Shown: positions 47,688 to 55,634 of the stretch, piece by piece
How positions within the stretch are numbered: position 1 is the stretch's first letter
Layout of the letters: every line of letters starts with the position of its first letter
DNA from: JAMXLJ01 sp036558745
GTDB lineage: Bacteria; Actinomycetota; Acidimicrobiia; IMCC26256; JAMXLJ01
DNA: 64,000 nucleotides
Assembly: GCA_036558745.1 (NCBI GenBank)
Contig: DATBEZ010000006.1
Coordinates: forward strand, 1 to 64,000
Reading direction: 5' to 3'
Position numbers and translations under genes: made by a program
Notes under the pieces: model-generated
What the model was told of the DNA's origin: nothing
Databases searched by the model: none
What the model saw: the letters and a program-made list of their open reading frames with translations, nothing else

Positions 47688-48456
47688 GGCGGTCGCGGAC
47701 GACCTGTTCGAGCGCCTCCGCGACGACGGGGGTCGCGGCGTCGGCCCAGATCGCGTGCCCGGCGCGGCTCGGGTGGAACCAGTCGGCCGAGAAGAGATGC
47801 GGATCGCGGCTGAAGCCCGAGTTCATCGCGCCGACGGGCAGCTTCTCGACGTCGTCGAAGCGGCTCGCGACGCGCGCGTGCACGGCGTCGACGGCGCGGG
47901 ACCGTGCGCGAGCGACGAGCGCCAGCGGGAACGGCACCCGCGGCACGTTGCCCAGGTCGCCGACGCCGGTGAGGATCACGAGCGGGACGATGGTGAGCAG
48001 CTGCTCGACGATCTCGGTGAGATCCCGCTCGACCTGCTTGAGCGGCGTCACGTGCATCACATCGTTCGCGCCGGTCGAGACGATCGCGAGGTCGGCGTCG
48101 ACCTCGAGGGCGCGCGGCACCTGGTCGTGCAGCACCTCCGTGGTGCGCGCGCCACCCGTCGCGACGCTCACGAGCCGGACGCGCCACCGGTCGCGCAGCC
48201 GTTCCGCCATCTGATGGACCCAGATGTCGTCGGGCGACTCGAGGCCCGACCCGGTCAGCGTGCTGTCGCCGAGGAGCAACACGGTGACCTCCGGTCGCGA
48301 CGGGTCGCCCACGACGCCCGACGGATCGTGTCCGGTCACCGTGGGGAGGCCGCGGTGCACGGCGTACATCGCCTCGCCCCAGAGCGTCGCCACACCAGCC
48401 GCCACGACGGCGGGGAGCGCGAGCAAGGGCGCGAGCGGCGGCCGGCGTCGGATCAT
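47674..48456 (-). CDS. SGNH/GDSL-family hydrolase, membrane-anchored
   Basis: 260 residues from the ATG at 48456, which overlaps the previous stop by four bases. An N-terminal hydrophobic helix (LLALPAVVAAGVATLWGEAM) acts as signal or anchor. Block I nucleophile is VTVLLLGDSTLTGSG (Ser in GDST), block III IVSTGANDVMHVTP, block V FSADWFHPSRAGHAIWA with the Asp-His dyad. All four SGNH blocks look intact, unlike the decayed relative at 29696. Probably a cell-envelope esterase or lipase acting outside the membrane. Its placement between a PNPOx-like protein and an acyl-CoA dehydrogenase suggests it releases a fatty acyl or ester substrate. Confidence 0.85.
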   Translation of the reverse strand: MIRRRPPLAPLLALPAVVAAGVATLWGEAMYAVHRGLPTVTGHDPSGVVGDPSRPEVTVLLLGDSTLTGSGLESPDDIWVHQMAERLRDRWRVRLVSVATGGARTTEVLHDQVPRALEVDADLAIVSTGANDVMHVTPLKQVERDLTEIVEQLLTIVPLVILTGVGDLGNVPRVPFPLALVARARSRAVDAVHARVASRFDDVEKLPVGAMNSGFSRDPHLFSADWFHPSRAGHAIWADAATPVVAEALEQVVRDRRAHA

Positions 48457-48944
48457 GCAGTACCGCCCTGCTGTCCGGTCGTCTGCATGCCGAGCTTGCG
48501 GTGGTCCCACGACACGGTCCGGTCGACGTGCAGCTTCACGACGACACGCTTGTTCAGCATCACCTCGACGAAGGGTCGCATCTCTTCCGTGTATTTCCCG
48601 CCCTGGTACCGCTCGAACACGCTGACCCCCAGCTCGAACATCCGCTCCGGGTCGTCGACGATCTCGCCGCGCCCGACGAGCTCCACACCCCGCAGCTCGT
48701 CGTAGGTCTCTCCGTCTTCAACCAGCACGGTCATCTGGGGATTCCGGCGCAGGTTGAGGACCTTCTGGCTCTTCGCCTTGGTCTCGATCGCGATCGCCCC
48801 TTCGAGGAAGCCGTACCACATCGCCACGAGGTGGATGCTGCCGTCGTGGTTGACCGTCGCGATCGACATCGTGTGACGACCTTGGAGGAACTCGTCCACC
48901 TCCTCGTCGGTCATCTTGATCAGGTCACGCTGCTTGACACCCAT
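48453..48944 (-). CDS. Pyridoxamine-5'-phosphate-oxidase-fold / F420-binding family protein
   Basis: 163 residues with a split beta-barrel pattern: MTDEEVDEFLQGRHTMSIAT, VNHDGSIHLVAMWYGFLEGA, IETKAKSQKVLNLRRNPQMT, VLVEDGETYDELRGVELVGR. These blocks characterise the flavin/deazaflavin oxidoreductase (FDOR-B) group of PNPOx-like proteins, which bind F420, heme or FMN. The Lys/Arg-rich KAKSQKVLNLRRNP is the usual phosphate-contact region. Probable cytosolic redox enzyme. First gene of the unit that continues with the SGNH hydrolase and a dehydrogenase. Confidence 0.83.
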   Translation of the reverse strand: MGVKQRDLIKMTDEEVDEFLQGRHTMSIATVNHDGSIHLVAMWYGFLEGAIAIETKAKSQKVLNLRRNPQMTVLVEDGETYDELRGVELVGRGEIVDDPERMFELGVSVFERYQGGKYTEEMRPFVEVMLNKRVVVKLHVDRTVSWDHRKLGMQTTGQQGGTA

Positions 48945-48966
48945 GTCGCTCCCTCGCTGGTGATGG

Positions 48967-49716
48967 TCAGGCGGACACGGCCGCGTCGACGGGGATGATG
49001 GCGCCGCTCACGTAGCGCGCCTCGTCGGAGCCGAGGAACGCGATGACGGCCGCGCAGTCGTCGGGCCTGCCCATCGCGCGGTACGGCATGATGCGCGTCA
49101 GCAGCGCCATCGACGCGCCCTCGGGGAACGCGAAGCTCTCGGTGATCGCAGTGTCGATGCCGCCCGGCGCGAGCGCGTTCACGCGCAGACCGGCCTCGGC
49201 GTACTCGACCGCGAGCGCCCGGGTGAACAAGGCCACGCCGCCCTTCGACGCGGAGTACGCCGCGCTGTACGGCTGGCCCTTGATGCCGGCCGTGGATGCG
49301 ATGTTGACGATGCTGCCGCCCGTCTCGAGGAGCATCGGGATGCAGGCCCGGCTCATGAGGAACGTGCCGCTCAGGTTGATCGAGATGATGCGGTCCCACT
49401 CGGCCAGCGACAGCTCGTGGGTGTGGGCGAACCGTCCGACGCCGGCGATGTTGCACAGGACGAAGGGACGGCCGAGCTCCGCGACGATCGCCTCGACCGC
49501 GTGCGTGACCGCGGCTTCGTCGCTCACGTCGCAGCTGAGCGCGCACGTCTTCGCGCCGGCGGCCGACGCGTCCGCCGCGGTCACGTCGTTGGCGGCGGTG
49601 ACCACGTCGAGGCACGCCACCGCGGCGCCTTCCTCGGCCAGGCGCAACGCGGTCGCCCGGCCGATCCCGGAACCGGCACCGGTGACGATGGCGACCCGTC
49701 CGTCGTACCGACCCAC
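48967..49716 (-). CDS. Short-chain dehydrogenase/reductase
   Basis: 249 residues from GTG 49716. VAIVTGAGSGIGRATALRLA, with an acidic residue after the second strand (ACLDVVTAAND) indicating NAD(H) preference. NIAGVGRF, SIVNIASTAGI (Ser), PYSAAYSASKGGVALF (Tyr-Lys), GGIDTAITESF and the C-terminal RYVSGAIIPVDAAVSA. A standard 3-oxoacyl-ACP-reductase-like SDR; the substrate cannot be told. The open frame to 49917 is shadow. Separated from the gene at 48453 by 22 bases, so cotranscription is likely. Confidence 0.86.
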   Translation of the reverse strand: MGRYDGRVAIVTGAGSGIGRATALRLAEEGAAVACLDVVTAANDVTAADASAAGAKTCALSCDVSDEAAVTHAVEAIVAELGRPFVLCNIAGVGRFAHTHELSLAEWDRIISINLSGTFLMSRACIPMLLETGGSIVNIASTAGIKGQPYSAAYSASKGGVALFTRALAVEYAEAGLRVNALAPGGIDTAITESFAFPEGASMALLTRIMPYRAMGRPDDCAAVIAFLGSDEARYVSGAIIPVDAAVSA

Positions 49717-49848
49717 AGGCTGCTCCTGTCCTTCAGGGAACGGCAACCCTACGACGGCGCTCTGTGGCCGGGCCAGACCGCGCGCGCGGTCCGTCGGGCA
49801 GAATGGGCGCCGTGCCGATCGTGCTCCGCAAGGCCCAACGAGGGGGCC

Positions 49849-49940
49849 CGTGACGACTTCAGCGGCGAAGACCTCCACGGTGCTGACCTGCGCGGTGCCG
49901 ACCTCCGGGCCGCGCATCTCGTCGGTGCGGGACTGACGAC
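49849..49940 (+). pseudogene. Short pentapeptide-repeat fragment
   Basis: One plus-strand frame here reads DDFSGEDLHGADLRGADLRA followed by AHLVGAGL, five or six consecutive A(D/N)LXX pentapeptide units. There is no start codon with an RBS in that frame, and the frame runs on into the antisense of the DsbA-like gene. It is probably the remnant of a larger pentapeptide-repeat protein, not an expressed gene. The rest of 49717-49848 shows nothing. Confidence 0.45.
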
Positions 49941-49945
49941 CGCGG

Positions 49946-50566
49946 TCACGACTGCGTACGGAGCGCGTCGATCACGCGCACGTAGTCGTCGACCTCGACC
50001 GCGCCCTGCACGAGCCGGCGACCGTCGATCACGACCGCGGGGACGGCGTAGATCCCGAGCTCGATCGCTTCGTGGTACTCGGCGAACACGGCGGCCTGCG
50101 CGTCCTGACCGTGATCGGTCAACGCGGCGTCGAACCCGGCCGGGTCGAGACCGATGTCGGCGGCGATCTCGACGAGCACCCGCCGATCGGAGACCGTGCG
50201 GTTCTCGACGAAGTACGCCTGGAACACGGCCCGCTCGTAGCGAGCGGCCGCGTCGGTCCCGAGCTGGCGCGCCACCCGGGCCGCGACGGCAGGTCCGACG
50301 CTGGAGGTCGGCGGCGCCGCGTCGCCGCTCCACACGTGGAAGCCGCACGCGGGCTCCATCGCCGCCGGCCGCCGCCACGACTCCGTGTAGCGGCGGAACT
50401 GGTCGAGGGTGCGAGCCTCCGGTTCGGGACGCAGGAGGAACGCCTTCCACTCGAGCGTGATGCCGTCACCGAGGCGCTCCTGCAACCGGTCGAGGCGCAC
50501 GGCCGCGACGTAGCACCACGGTCAGAGGAAGTCGGACCACACGGTGAGGGCGACGGCCTTGGCCAT
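49946..50566 (-). CDS. DsbA/FrnE-family thiol oxidoreductase with TGA (probable selenocysteine) at the active site
   Basis: A 206-codon frame from the ATG at 50566 with a single internal TGA at 50522-50524 (codon 15). The N terminus reads MAKAVALTVWSDFL-TGA-PWCYVAAVRLDRLQERL. In FrnE-type DsbA proteins this position is the first Cys of CPWC, so the enzyme would have a Sec-Pro-Trp-Cys redox motif. Conserved parts continue after the TGA: EWKAFLLRPEPEARTLDQF, YFVENRTVSDRRVLVEIAAD, YAVPAVVIDGRRLVQGAVEV. The last contains the cis-Pro loop (YAVPAVV). If TGA is a plain stop, only the inactive part from about 50500 onward could be made. A hairpin at 50482-50506 fits the bacterial SECIS model. Role: cytosolic thiol-disulfide oxidoreductase. 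Confidence 0.82.
50482..50506 (-). promoter_or_regulatory. Candidate bacterial SECIS hairpin
   Basis: On the minus strand, 15 bases after the TGA, GCGGCCG (50506-50500) can pair with CGGTTGC (50488-50482), seven base pairs with two G-U wobbles. The apical loop is 11 bases, TGCGCCTCGAC. The loop begins 22 bases from the TGA and has G in its second position. This satisfies the published bSECIS spacing, loop-size and loop-G criteria as I know them. Not computed with a folding program. Confidence 0.6.
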
Positions 50567-50615
50567 TGGGCCAGCATGGCAGCTGACCGCAGCGCGAGAC
50601 ATCCGGGAGAGCGAC

Positions 50616-51017
50616 GTGGACGAGCAGCATGCCGACGAGCAGAACCCGCCGCAGGGGGCCATCGCCCGCACGCTCGACGCGGTGCCCCGCGTGCTCGCGA
50701 GCAAGACGCACATCGCGTGGTTGTTCGTCTTGTTCGTGTGGATCGTGCTCCTGGCCGCGGTCGCACCGGACCTCGTGAGCGCACGCACCGAGCTCATCCT
50801 CGGCAACTACACGAACGTGACGAGCGCCATCGGCGCCTGCATCGCCGCCGGAGGCACCGTCACCGCGGTGCACCACCTGCGCCGTCAGTCACGCATCTCG
50901 GAGCAGCGCCTCAAGCTCGAGGAGGAGCGCCATGCCATGGCGACGCAGACCCACCAGCTGCTGCGCGAGCTGCACGCGTCCCAACTGGGCGGGACGACCG
51001 GCGCTCAGGACGCGTGA
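50616..51017 (+). CDS. Small membrane protein of unknown function
   Basis: 133 residues from GTG 50616, preceded by GGGAGAG; the open frame to 50544 overlaps the selenoprotein start and is less likely. A hydrophilic N terminus (DEQHADEQNPPQGAIARTLD) is followed by two membrane helices at about 36-54 (IAWLFVLFVWIVLLAAVAP) and 66-86 (YTNVTSAIGACIAAGGTVTA). A basic RRQSRISEQRLKLEEERH then forms an amphipathic helix. The SRISEQRL motif recalls ARISEQAL in the protein at 416. Divergent from the DsbA-like gene with a 49-base gap. Function unknown. Confidence 0.6.
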   Translation: MDEQHADEQNPPQGAIARTLDAVPRVLASKTHIAWLFVLFVWIVLLAAVAPDLVSARTELILGNYTNVTSAIGACIAAGGTVTAVHHLRRQSRISEQRLKLEEERHAMATQTHQLLRELHASQLGGTTGAQDA

Positions 51018-51037
51018 GCGTCCCGCACAGCGAGGCG

Positions 51038-51835
51038 CTACAAGCCCGTCATCGGGTAGGGGAACTTCGCGCCGACACCGCCGTCGACGACGAGGGTCTG
51101 GCCGGTGACGTACGCGGCGAGATCCGACGCGAGGAACAGGATCGCGGAGGCGATGTCTGCGGGGAGCGCGACCCGGCGCAGCGGCGCATTCTCGGTGTTC
51201 CGTGACCGTCCCTCGTCGCCGAGATACGCGGACACGCGCGGCGTCCACACCACACCGGGCGCGACGGCGTTGACCCGGATGCCCAGCGGACCGAGCTCGA
51301 CCGCCCCGGAGCGCACGAGGGCCATGAGCCCGGCCTTCGCCGCGCCGTAGGCGGCGTGGCGCGGCGCCGACGTGATGCCCGACACCGACGCGACGAACAC
51401 CATTGCGCCACCGTCGCCGCGCATGACGCGGCCGCCGAGCTGCATCGCGAGGTACGCGTGCCGCAGGACGATGTCGAAGTGCCAGTTCCAGTCGTCGTCG
51501 CTCACGTCGAGCAGGTCCGCGTAGCGGGCCATGCCGATGATGTCGACGAGGCCGTCGACCCGGCCGAACGCCGCCTGCGCGCTCCCGAACATGCTCTCGG
51601 CGTCGTCACGCTTGGTCGCGTCGCCCGACCACGCAATTCCGTCGACCTCCTTGGCGACATCGTCGGCGAGGTCGGCGTCGAGGTCGACGCAGAACGTCCT
51701 CGCTCCGGCGGACGCGAGCGCGTGCGTGGCCTGGCGGCCGATGCCCTGCCCGGCGCCGATCACCACGAAGTTGCGGCCGTCGAGGCGCAGCTTGCCCGGA
51801 TAGTCGGGCACCTCGGTGTCGTCGGAACGTGTCAT
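51038..51835 (-). CDS. Short-chain dehydrogenase/reductase
   Basis: 265 residues. FVVIGAGQGIGRQATHALAS (an unusual first motif, VIGAGQGIG), CVDLDADLADDVAKEVDGIA, VDIIGMARYADLLDVSDDDW, VFVASVSGITSAPRHAAYGA, AAYGAAKAGLMALV (Tyr-Lys), PGVVWTPRVSAYLGDEGRSR and YVTGQTLVVDGGVGAKFPYP. A typical bacterial SDR of the cis-diol or hydroxyacyl-CoA type. It is preceded by a cyclase-family gene (51851) with a 15-base gap and is probably cotranscribed with it. Confidence 0.85.
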   Translation of the reverse strand: MTRSDDTEVPDYPGKLRLDGRNFVVIGAGQGIGRQATHALASAGARTFCVDLDADLADDVAKEVDGIAWSGDATKRDDAESMFGSAQAAFGRVDGLVDIIGMARYADLLDVSDDDWNWHFDIVLRHAYLAMQLGGRVMRGDGGAMVFVASVSGITSAPRHAAYGAAKAGLMALVRSGAVELGPLGIRVNAVAPGVVWTPRVSAYLGDEGRSRNTENAPLRRVALPADIASAILFLASDLAAYVTGQTLVVDGGVGAKFPYPMTGL

Positions 51836-51850
51836 CGCTTCCTCCCGCGC

Positions 51851-52777
51851 CTACTTCACCGCGACGGGTTGCACGGGTGCGCCCACCGCGTTGGTGAACG
51901 GCAGGGGTGACGCGTCGAGGAAGCAGGTGTAACGACCGTCGTCGGCGCAGTCGGCCGCCAGGGCTTCGAAGTTCCAGTTCTGGCCCTGCGTCATCCCCAT
52001 GTCGACCAGGTGCAGGAGGTGCACCGGAAGGAGCGCGTCGTCGCGCTCGCACGGGAACACCTCGAACGTGACGTTGTCGGTCGCGACCGCGGCGACGTCG
52101 TGGTCACGGAACCACTGCACGGTCTGCAGCGACGGACCCGGCGCGGGCGCGCCGTACCCCATCTTGTCGCCGGCGAGGAACAGCTGGATCTGACCGGTGC
52201 GGAGCAGGATCACGTCGCCGGGTCGGACCTCCATGTCGCCGAGCGCGGCCGCGGCGTCGAGATCGTCGGCAGTGATCGCGTAGCCGCCGTCGAGCCGCTC
52301 CACACCCTTGGCGCGGGGAACGTCGAGCAGCACACCGCGCGACACGAGCGTTGTGATGTTGTGGATCCCGAGCTGCAGCGCACCGAGCTCGGTGATGGTC
52401 GACGCCGGGACACCGTTGTAGAGGTTGCCCTCGTAACTGACGTGGCCGAGCCCGTCCCAGTGCGTGCACGCTTGGATGCCCATGTGCACGGTGTCGTCGC
52501 TCGTGCAGAAGTCCGACGGGTCGCCGGTCATCGACGCGTTGATGGCGAGCATCGTGCGCAGCGGATTGGTACGTCCCGGGATGATCCCCGTCTGGGGTCC
52601 GTTCTGGTCGAGCGGGATGCCGAGCCCGAACCGCTTGCCGGTCTGCACGTTCGCCGCCGCCTCGCGCACGACGTCGTCGGTGATCAGGTTGACCGTGCCG
52701 ATCCGGTCGTCGCCGCCCCAGCGACCCCAGTTGCGGACCTTCGCCGCCAGCTCCTTCACTTCGTCAGGCAGAGCCAC
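51851..52777 (-). CDS. Cyclase-family (PF04199) metal-dependent hydrolase
   Basis: 308 residues: VRNWGRWGGDDRIGTVNLIT start (compare GRWGDEDERGTLNLIT in the protein at 28781), metal region GIQACTHWDGLGHVSYEGNL, GDVILLRTGQIQLFLAGDKM, VAAVATDNVTFEVFPCERDD and HLLHLVDMGMTQGQNWNFEA. The THWD-x3-H motif corresponds to the family's THxDxxxH metal site. Expected activity: hydrolysis of an amide, lactam, lactone or formyl ester. Paralogous to the product of 28781. The pairing with an SDR and the nearby alcohol/aldehyde dehydrogenases suggests a ring-opening module. Confidence 0.83.
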   Translation of the reverse strand: MALPDEVKELAAKVRNWGRWGGDDRIGTVNLITDDVVREAAANVQTGKRFGLGIPLDQNGPQTGIIPGRTNPLRTMLAINASMTGDPSDFCTSDDTVHMGIQACTHWDGLGHVSYEGNLYNGVPASTITELGALQLGIHNITTLVSRGVLLDVPRAKGVERLDGGYAITADDLDAAAALGDMEVRPGDVILLRTGQIQLFLAGDKMGYGAPAPGPSLQTVQWFRDHDVAAVATDNVTFEVFPCERDDALLPVHLLHLVDMGMTQGQNWNFEALAADCADDGRYTCFLDASPLPFTNAVGAPVQPVAVK

Positions 52778-52887
52778 GGTTCAGCCTCCCGCGGTCGAGC
52801 TGTCAGTCCGCCGTGCCGCTGCGGTCGATCGCGTCCCCCGGCGTGCGAGCTGTTGGCAGGTGAGCGGCGAGCTCGCGAGCGCGACCA

Positions 52888-53994
52888 TCAAATCGTGAGC
52901 ACGCCGCGTGCGAGCTTGCCGTCGTGCAGGTCGTGCACCGCGCGCTCCCAGTCCTCGATCGGGTACTTCGCGGTGACGAGCTCGTCGAGCTTGAAGGTCC
53001 CCTTGCGGTACATGTCGATGATGAGGGCGACGTCGTGGTGGGGCCTGTGCGACCCGGCGCGACAGCCCATGACGCCCCGCTCGACGTGGGTCATGTGCGT
53101 GACCCGCGCGGTGAACTCGGCCGTCGGTGCGGGCACGCCGACGATCACGACGTTGCCGCCCCAGTCGAGCATGTCGAGGCCCTGACGGATCGTCGCCGGT
53201 GCGCCGACGCAGTCGAACACCCAGTCGGTGCCGCCGGCCTCGAACGGCCCGGTGACCGCTTCGTCGCTGAACGGCAGCAGCGTGCGCACCTCGGCGACGG
53301 TGTCGACTCCGGGACCGGCGAGGACGAAGTCGGTCGCGCCGAACTCGCGCGCCCACTGCTCCTTCTCGGGGAGCGTGTCGACCGCGATGATCCGGCTCGC
53401 ACCGGCGATCTTCGCGGCCTGGATCGAGTTCAGACCCACACCGCCGACCCCGAACACGACCGCGGTCTGTCCCCGTTGCAGGTCGGCGCGGTTCCACACC
53501 GCGCCGGCGCCCGTGAGCACGCCGCAGCCGACGAGCGCGGCCGACTCGAGCGGCACGTCGTCGGGGATCTTCACGCACTGCTTGCCCTCGACCACGCTGT
53601 ACTCGGTGAAGAACGACGCGGCCGCGAAGTTCCACGCGGGCTCGCCGTCGAGGGTGAACGGCTGGGTTCGGTTGCCCATGCTCGAACGGCAGTACGCGGG
53701 CCGGCCGGTGATGCAGAACCGGCACACACCGCAGTAGGCCAGCGTGTGCAGCACGACGTGGTCGCCCGGCTTCACGTTCGTCACCGCGTCGCCGACCTCG
53801 GCGACGATGCCCGCGCCCTCGTGGCCGAGCACCGACGGCGCGGGCCACGGGATCGTCCCGTCGATGACGCTGAGGTCGCTGTGACACAGCCCGGCCGCCA
53901 CGATCTGGACCTTGACCTCGGTCGGGCCGGGCGCGCGAACCTCGATGCCCTCGAGCAGCTCCGCCTTCTCCCCCGTGTAGACGAGGCCCTTCAT
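52888..53994 (-). CDS. Zinc-dependent alcohol dehydrogenase (MDR family)
   Basis: 368 residues. Catalytic zinc ligands Cys in GLCHSDLSV, His in LGHEGAGIVAEVGD and a later Cys in VGCGVLTGAGAV. Structural zinc lobe YCGVCRFCITGRPAYCRSS (four Cys). Rossmann motif VFGVGGVGLNSIQAAKIAGA, then VDTLPEKEQWAREFGATDFV. Very similar in plan to the mycobacterial NDMA-dependent or S-nitrosoglutathione-type MDR alcohol dehydrogenases, but cofactor retention cannot be judged. Oxidises an alcohol to an aldehyde. The aldehyde dehydrogenase at 54050 lies 55 bases away on the same strand, so the pair makes a complete alcohol-to-acid route. The 110 bases between 52777 and 52888 show nothing. Confidence 0.9.
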   Translation of the reverse strand: MKGLVYTGEKAELLEGIEVRAPGPTEVKVQIVAAGLCHSDLSVIDGTIPWPAPSVLGHEGAGIVAEVGDAVTNVKPGDHVVLHTLAYCGVCRFCITGRPAYCRSSMGNRTQPFTLDGEPAWNFAAASFFTEYSVVEGKQCVKIPDDVPLESAALVGCGVLTGAGAVWNRADLQRGQTAVVFGVGGVGLNSIQAAKIAGASRIIAVDTLPEKEQWAREFGATDFVLAGPGVDTVAEVRTLLPFSDEAVTGPFEAGGTDWVFDCVGAPATIRQGLDMLDWGGNVVIVGVPAPTAEFTARVTHMTHVERGVMGCRAGSHRPHHDVALIIDMYRKGTFKLDELVTAKYPIEDWERAVHDLHDGKLARGVLTI

Positions 53995-54049
53995 CGCTTC
54001 CCCCTATGTGCCGCCGATCGCGCTGGCAAGCTCGCCGCTCCCGGCGTGC

Positions 54050-55525
54050 TCAGGCCGGCCAGATGATGCTCTGCAGCTCCGTGTACGCGTGCATGCCGAA
54101 GTCGCCGCCGTCGCGACCGATGCCGCTCATCTTGAACCCGCCGAACGGCGCCTCGTGATGGCGTTGGGCGGTGTTGACGCCGACGTGTCCGCAGCGAAGC
54201 TCCTTGGCGACCCGGAACGCCCTGGTGGTGTCGGACGAGTACACGTAGTCGTAGAGACCGAAGTCGCTGTCATTGGCGATCGCGATGCCTTCCTCCTCGG
54301 TGTCGAAGGGCACCGCGACGATCACCGGTCCGAAGATCTCCTCGCGCACCGACGTCATCTCGTTGTGGCAGCCGGCGATGAGCGTCGGGCCGACGTAGTA
54401 GCCCTTGTCGACGCCGGAGGGGTTCGTCCCGTCGACGACGAGCTCGCCGCCCTCCTCCTTGCCGAGGTTGATGTAGTGCTCGACGCGCGAACGGTGCGCA
54501 CCGGTGATGAGCGGTCCGACCACCGTGTCGGCCCGCATCGGGTCGCCGACCTTCAGCGACGGCGCCGCGGCGGCGAGCGCCTCGACCAGCTGGTCGTAGA
54601 TACCGCGCTGCACGACCGCGCGCGTCGGCGCGGTGCAGATCTGACCGGAGTGGAAGCCCCACACGCTCACGAGCGCGGTGACGGCGGCCTTGATGTCGGC
54701 GTCGTCGAAGACGACGCACGCACCCTTTCCGCCGAGCTCCATGAGGAGACGCTTCATCGTCCTCGCGCCGGCCTCGTAGATCTTCACACCGACCGCGGTG
54801 CTGCCGGTGAACGAGATCATGTCGATGTCGCGCGCGTCGACCATCGCGGCACCGACCTCCGGACGGGACCCCGTCACGACGTTGACGACACCCTTCGGGA
54901 AGCCGACCTCCTCGCACAGCGCGGCGAACTCGATGATCGTCAGGGGATCCTGCGGCGCGGGCTTCATCACGATGGTGTTGCCCGTCGCGAGCGCAGGCGC
55001 GACCTTCCCCGCCATGTTGACGAGCGGGAAGTTGTAGGACGTGATGCACCCGACGACGCCGACGGGCTGGCGGTACGCGGCCGCGTTCATGAGCGCGCCG
55101 GGCGCGAGCGGTGTCGCGGGCATGACCGACGGTTGGAACGCGATGTCGATGTTGGTGACCGCACCCTTGGCGTAGCGCTCGAAGCGCGCCGCGGCCTGGG
55201 GCACCTGGAGCTGCGACCCGACGGAGAGGGTCGCGCCCGTCTCCGCGATCACGAGCGGGAGGAGGTCCTGCATGCGCTCGCGCAGCTTGTCGGCCAGGGC
55301 CTGCAACAGCCGGGCCCGCTCCTCCGGTGGCGTGTGCGACCAGGCAGGGAACGCGGCCTTGGCCGCGGCGGCGGCCGCGCGCACGTCGTCCACCGACGCC
55401 TCGGGTGCCGGTGCGACGAGGGCCTCCGTGGCCGGGTTCACGATGTCGTAGGTGCCGGCCGAGCCGTCGACCCATTCCCCTCCGATGAGCAGCCGGTACT
55501 GCTTGTCGGTGAGCGTGGCGGACAT
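54050..55525 (-). CDS. NAD-dependent aldehyde dehydrogenase
   Basis: 491 residues from the ATG at 55525. N terminus RLLIGGEWVDGSAGTYDIVN, then VVGCITSYNFPLVNMAGKVA, GSRPEVGAAMVDARDIDMIS, FTGSTAVGVKIYEAGARTMK, catalytic Glu in LLMELGGKGACVVFDDADI and catalytic Cys in FHSGQICTAPTRAVV. EEIFGPVIVAVPFDTEEEGI and NDSDFGLYDYVYSSD follow. Oxidises aldehydes to acids with NAD(P). A KstR-consensus palindrome (55569) and a CTGACG-type palindrome (55549) both lie within 60 bases of the start, so two regulators may act here. The open frame to 55795 is shadow. Confidence 0.92.
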   Translation of the reverse strand: MSATLTDKQYRLLIGGEWVDGSAGTYDIVNPATEALVAPAPEASVDDVRAAAAAAKAAFPAWSHTPPEERARLLQALADKLRERMQDLLPLVIAETGATLSVGSQLQVPQAAARFERYAKGAVTNIDIAFQPSVMPATPLAPGALMNAAAYRQPVGVVGCITSYNFPLVNMAGKVAPALATGNTIVMKPAPQDPLTIIEFAALCEEVGFPKGVVNVVTGSRPEVGAAMVDARDIDMISFTGSTAVGVKIYEAGARTMKRLLMELGGKGACVVFDDADIKAAVTALVSVWGFHSGQICTAPTRAVVQRGIYDQLVEALAAAAPSLKVGDPMRADTVVGPLITGAHRSRVEHYINLGKEEGGELVVDGTNPSGVDKGYYVGPTLIAGCHNEMTSVREEIFGPVIVAVPFDTEEEGIAIANDSDFGLYDYVYSSDTTRAFRVAKELRCGHVGVNTAQRHHEAPFGGFKMSGIGRDGGDFGMHAYTELQSIIWPA

Positions 55526-55548
55526 CGGCGTGCCTCCAGAGGCGGAAT

Positions 55549-55563
55549 CTGATGGAGCGTCAG
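55549..55563. promoter_or_regulatory. CTGACG-type palindrome upstream of the aldehyde dehydrogenase
   Basis: CTGATGGAGCGTCAG: one mismatch to CTGACG-N3-CGTCAG. It lies 24 bases upstream of the start at 55525 and six bases from the KstR-like site. Confidence 0.5.
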
Positions 55564-55568
55564 CGCAC

Positions 55569-55582
55569 TGTAACGCGTTGCA
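55569..55582. promoter_or_regulatory. KstR-consensus palindrome upstream of the aldehyde dehydrogenase
   Basis: TGTAACGCGTTGCA matches TnnAACnnGTTnnA exactly. It lies 44 bases upstream of the ATG at 55525 and next to a CTGACG-type site. Confidence 0.65.
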
Positions 55583-55634
55583 CTCTCGGCGGACCCGGCG
55601 GCATCGCGCCCCCGCACGGCGGTCGCCGCGACCG

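Noticed and set aside
50522..50524. Reading the TGA in the DsbA-like gene as an ordinary stop and the gene as a pseudogene
   Set aside because: The frame is otherwise intact, both sides are conserved, the TGA sits at the one catalytic Cys position, and a SECIS-like hairpin follows. Kept as candidate selenoprotein, though sequencing error cannot be excluded.
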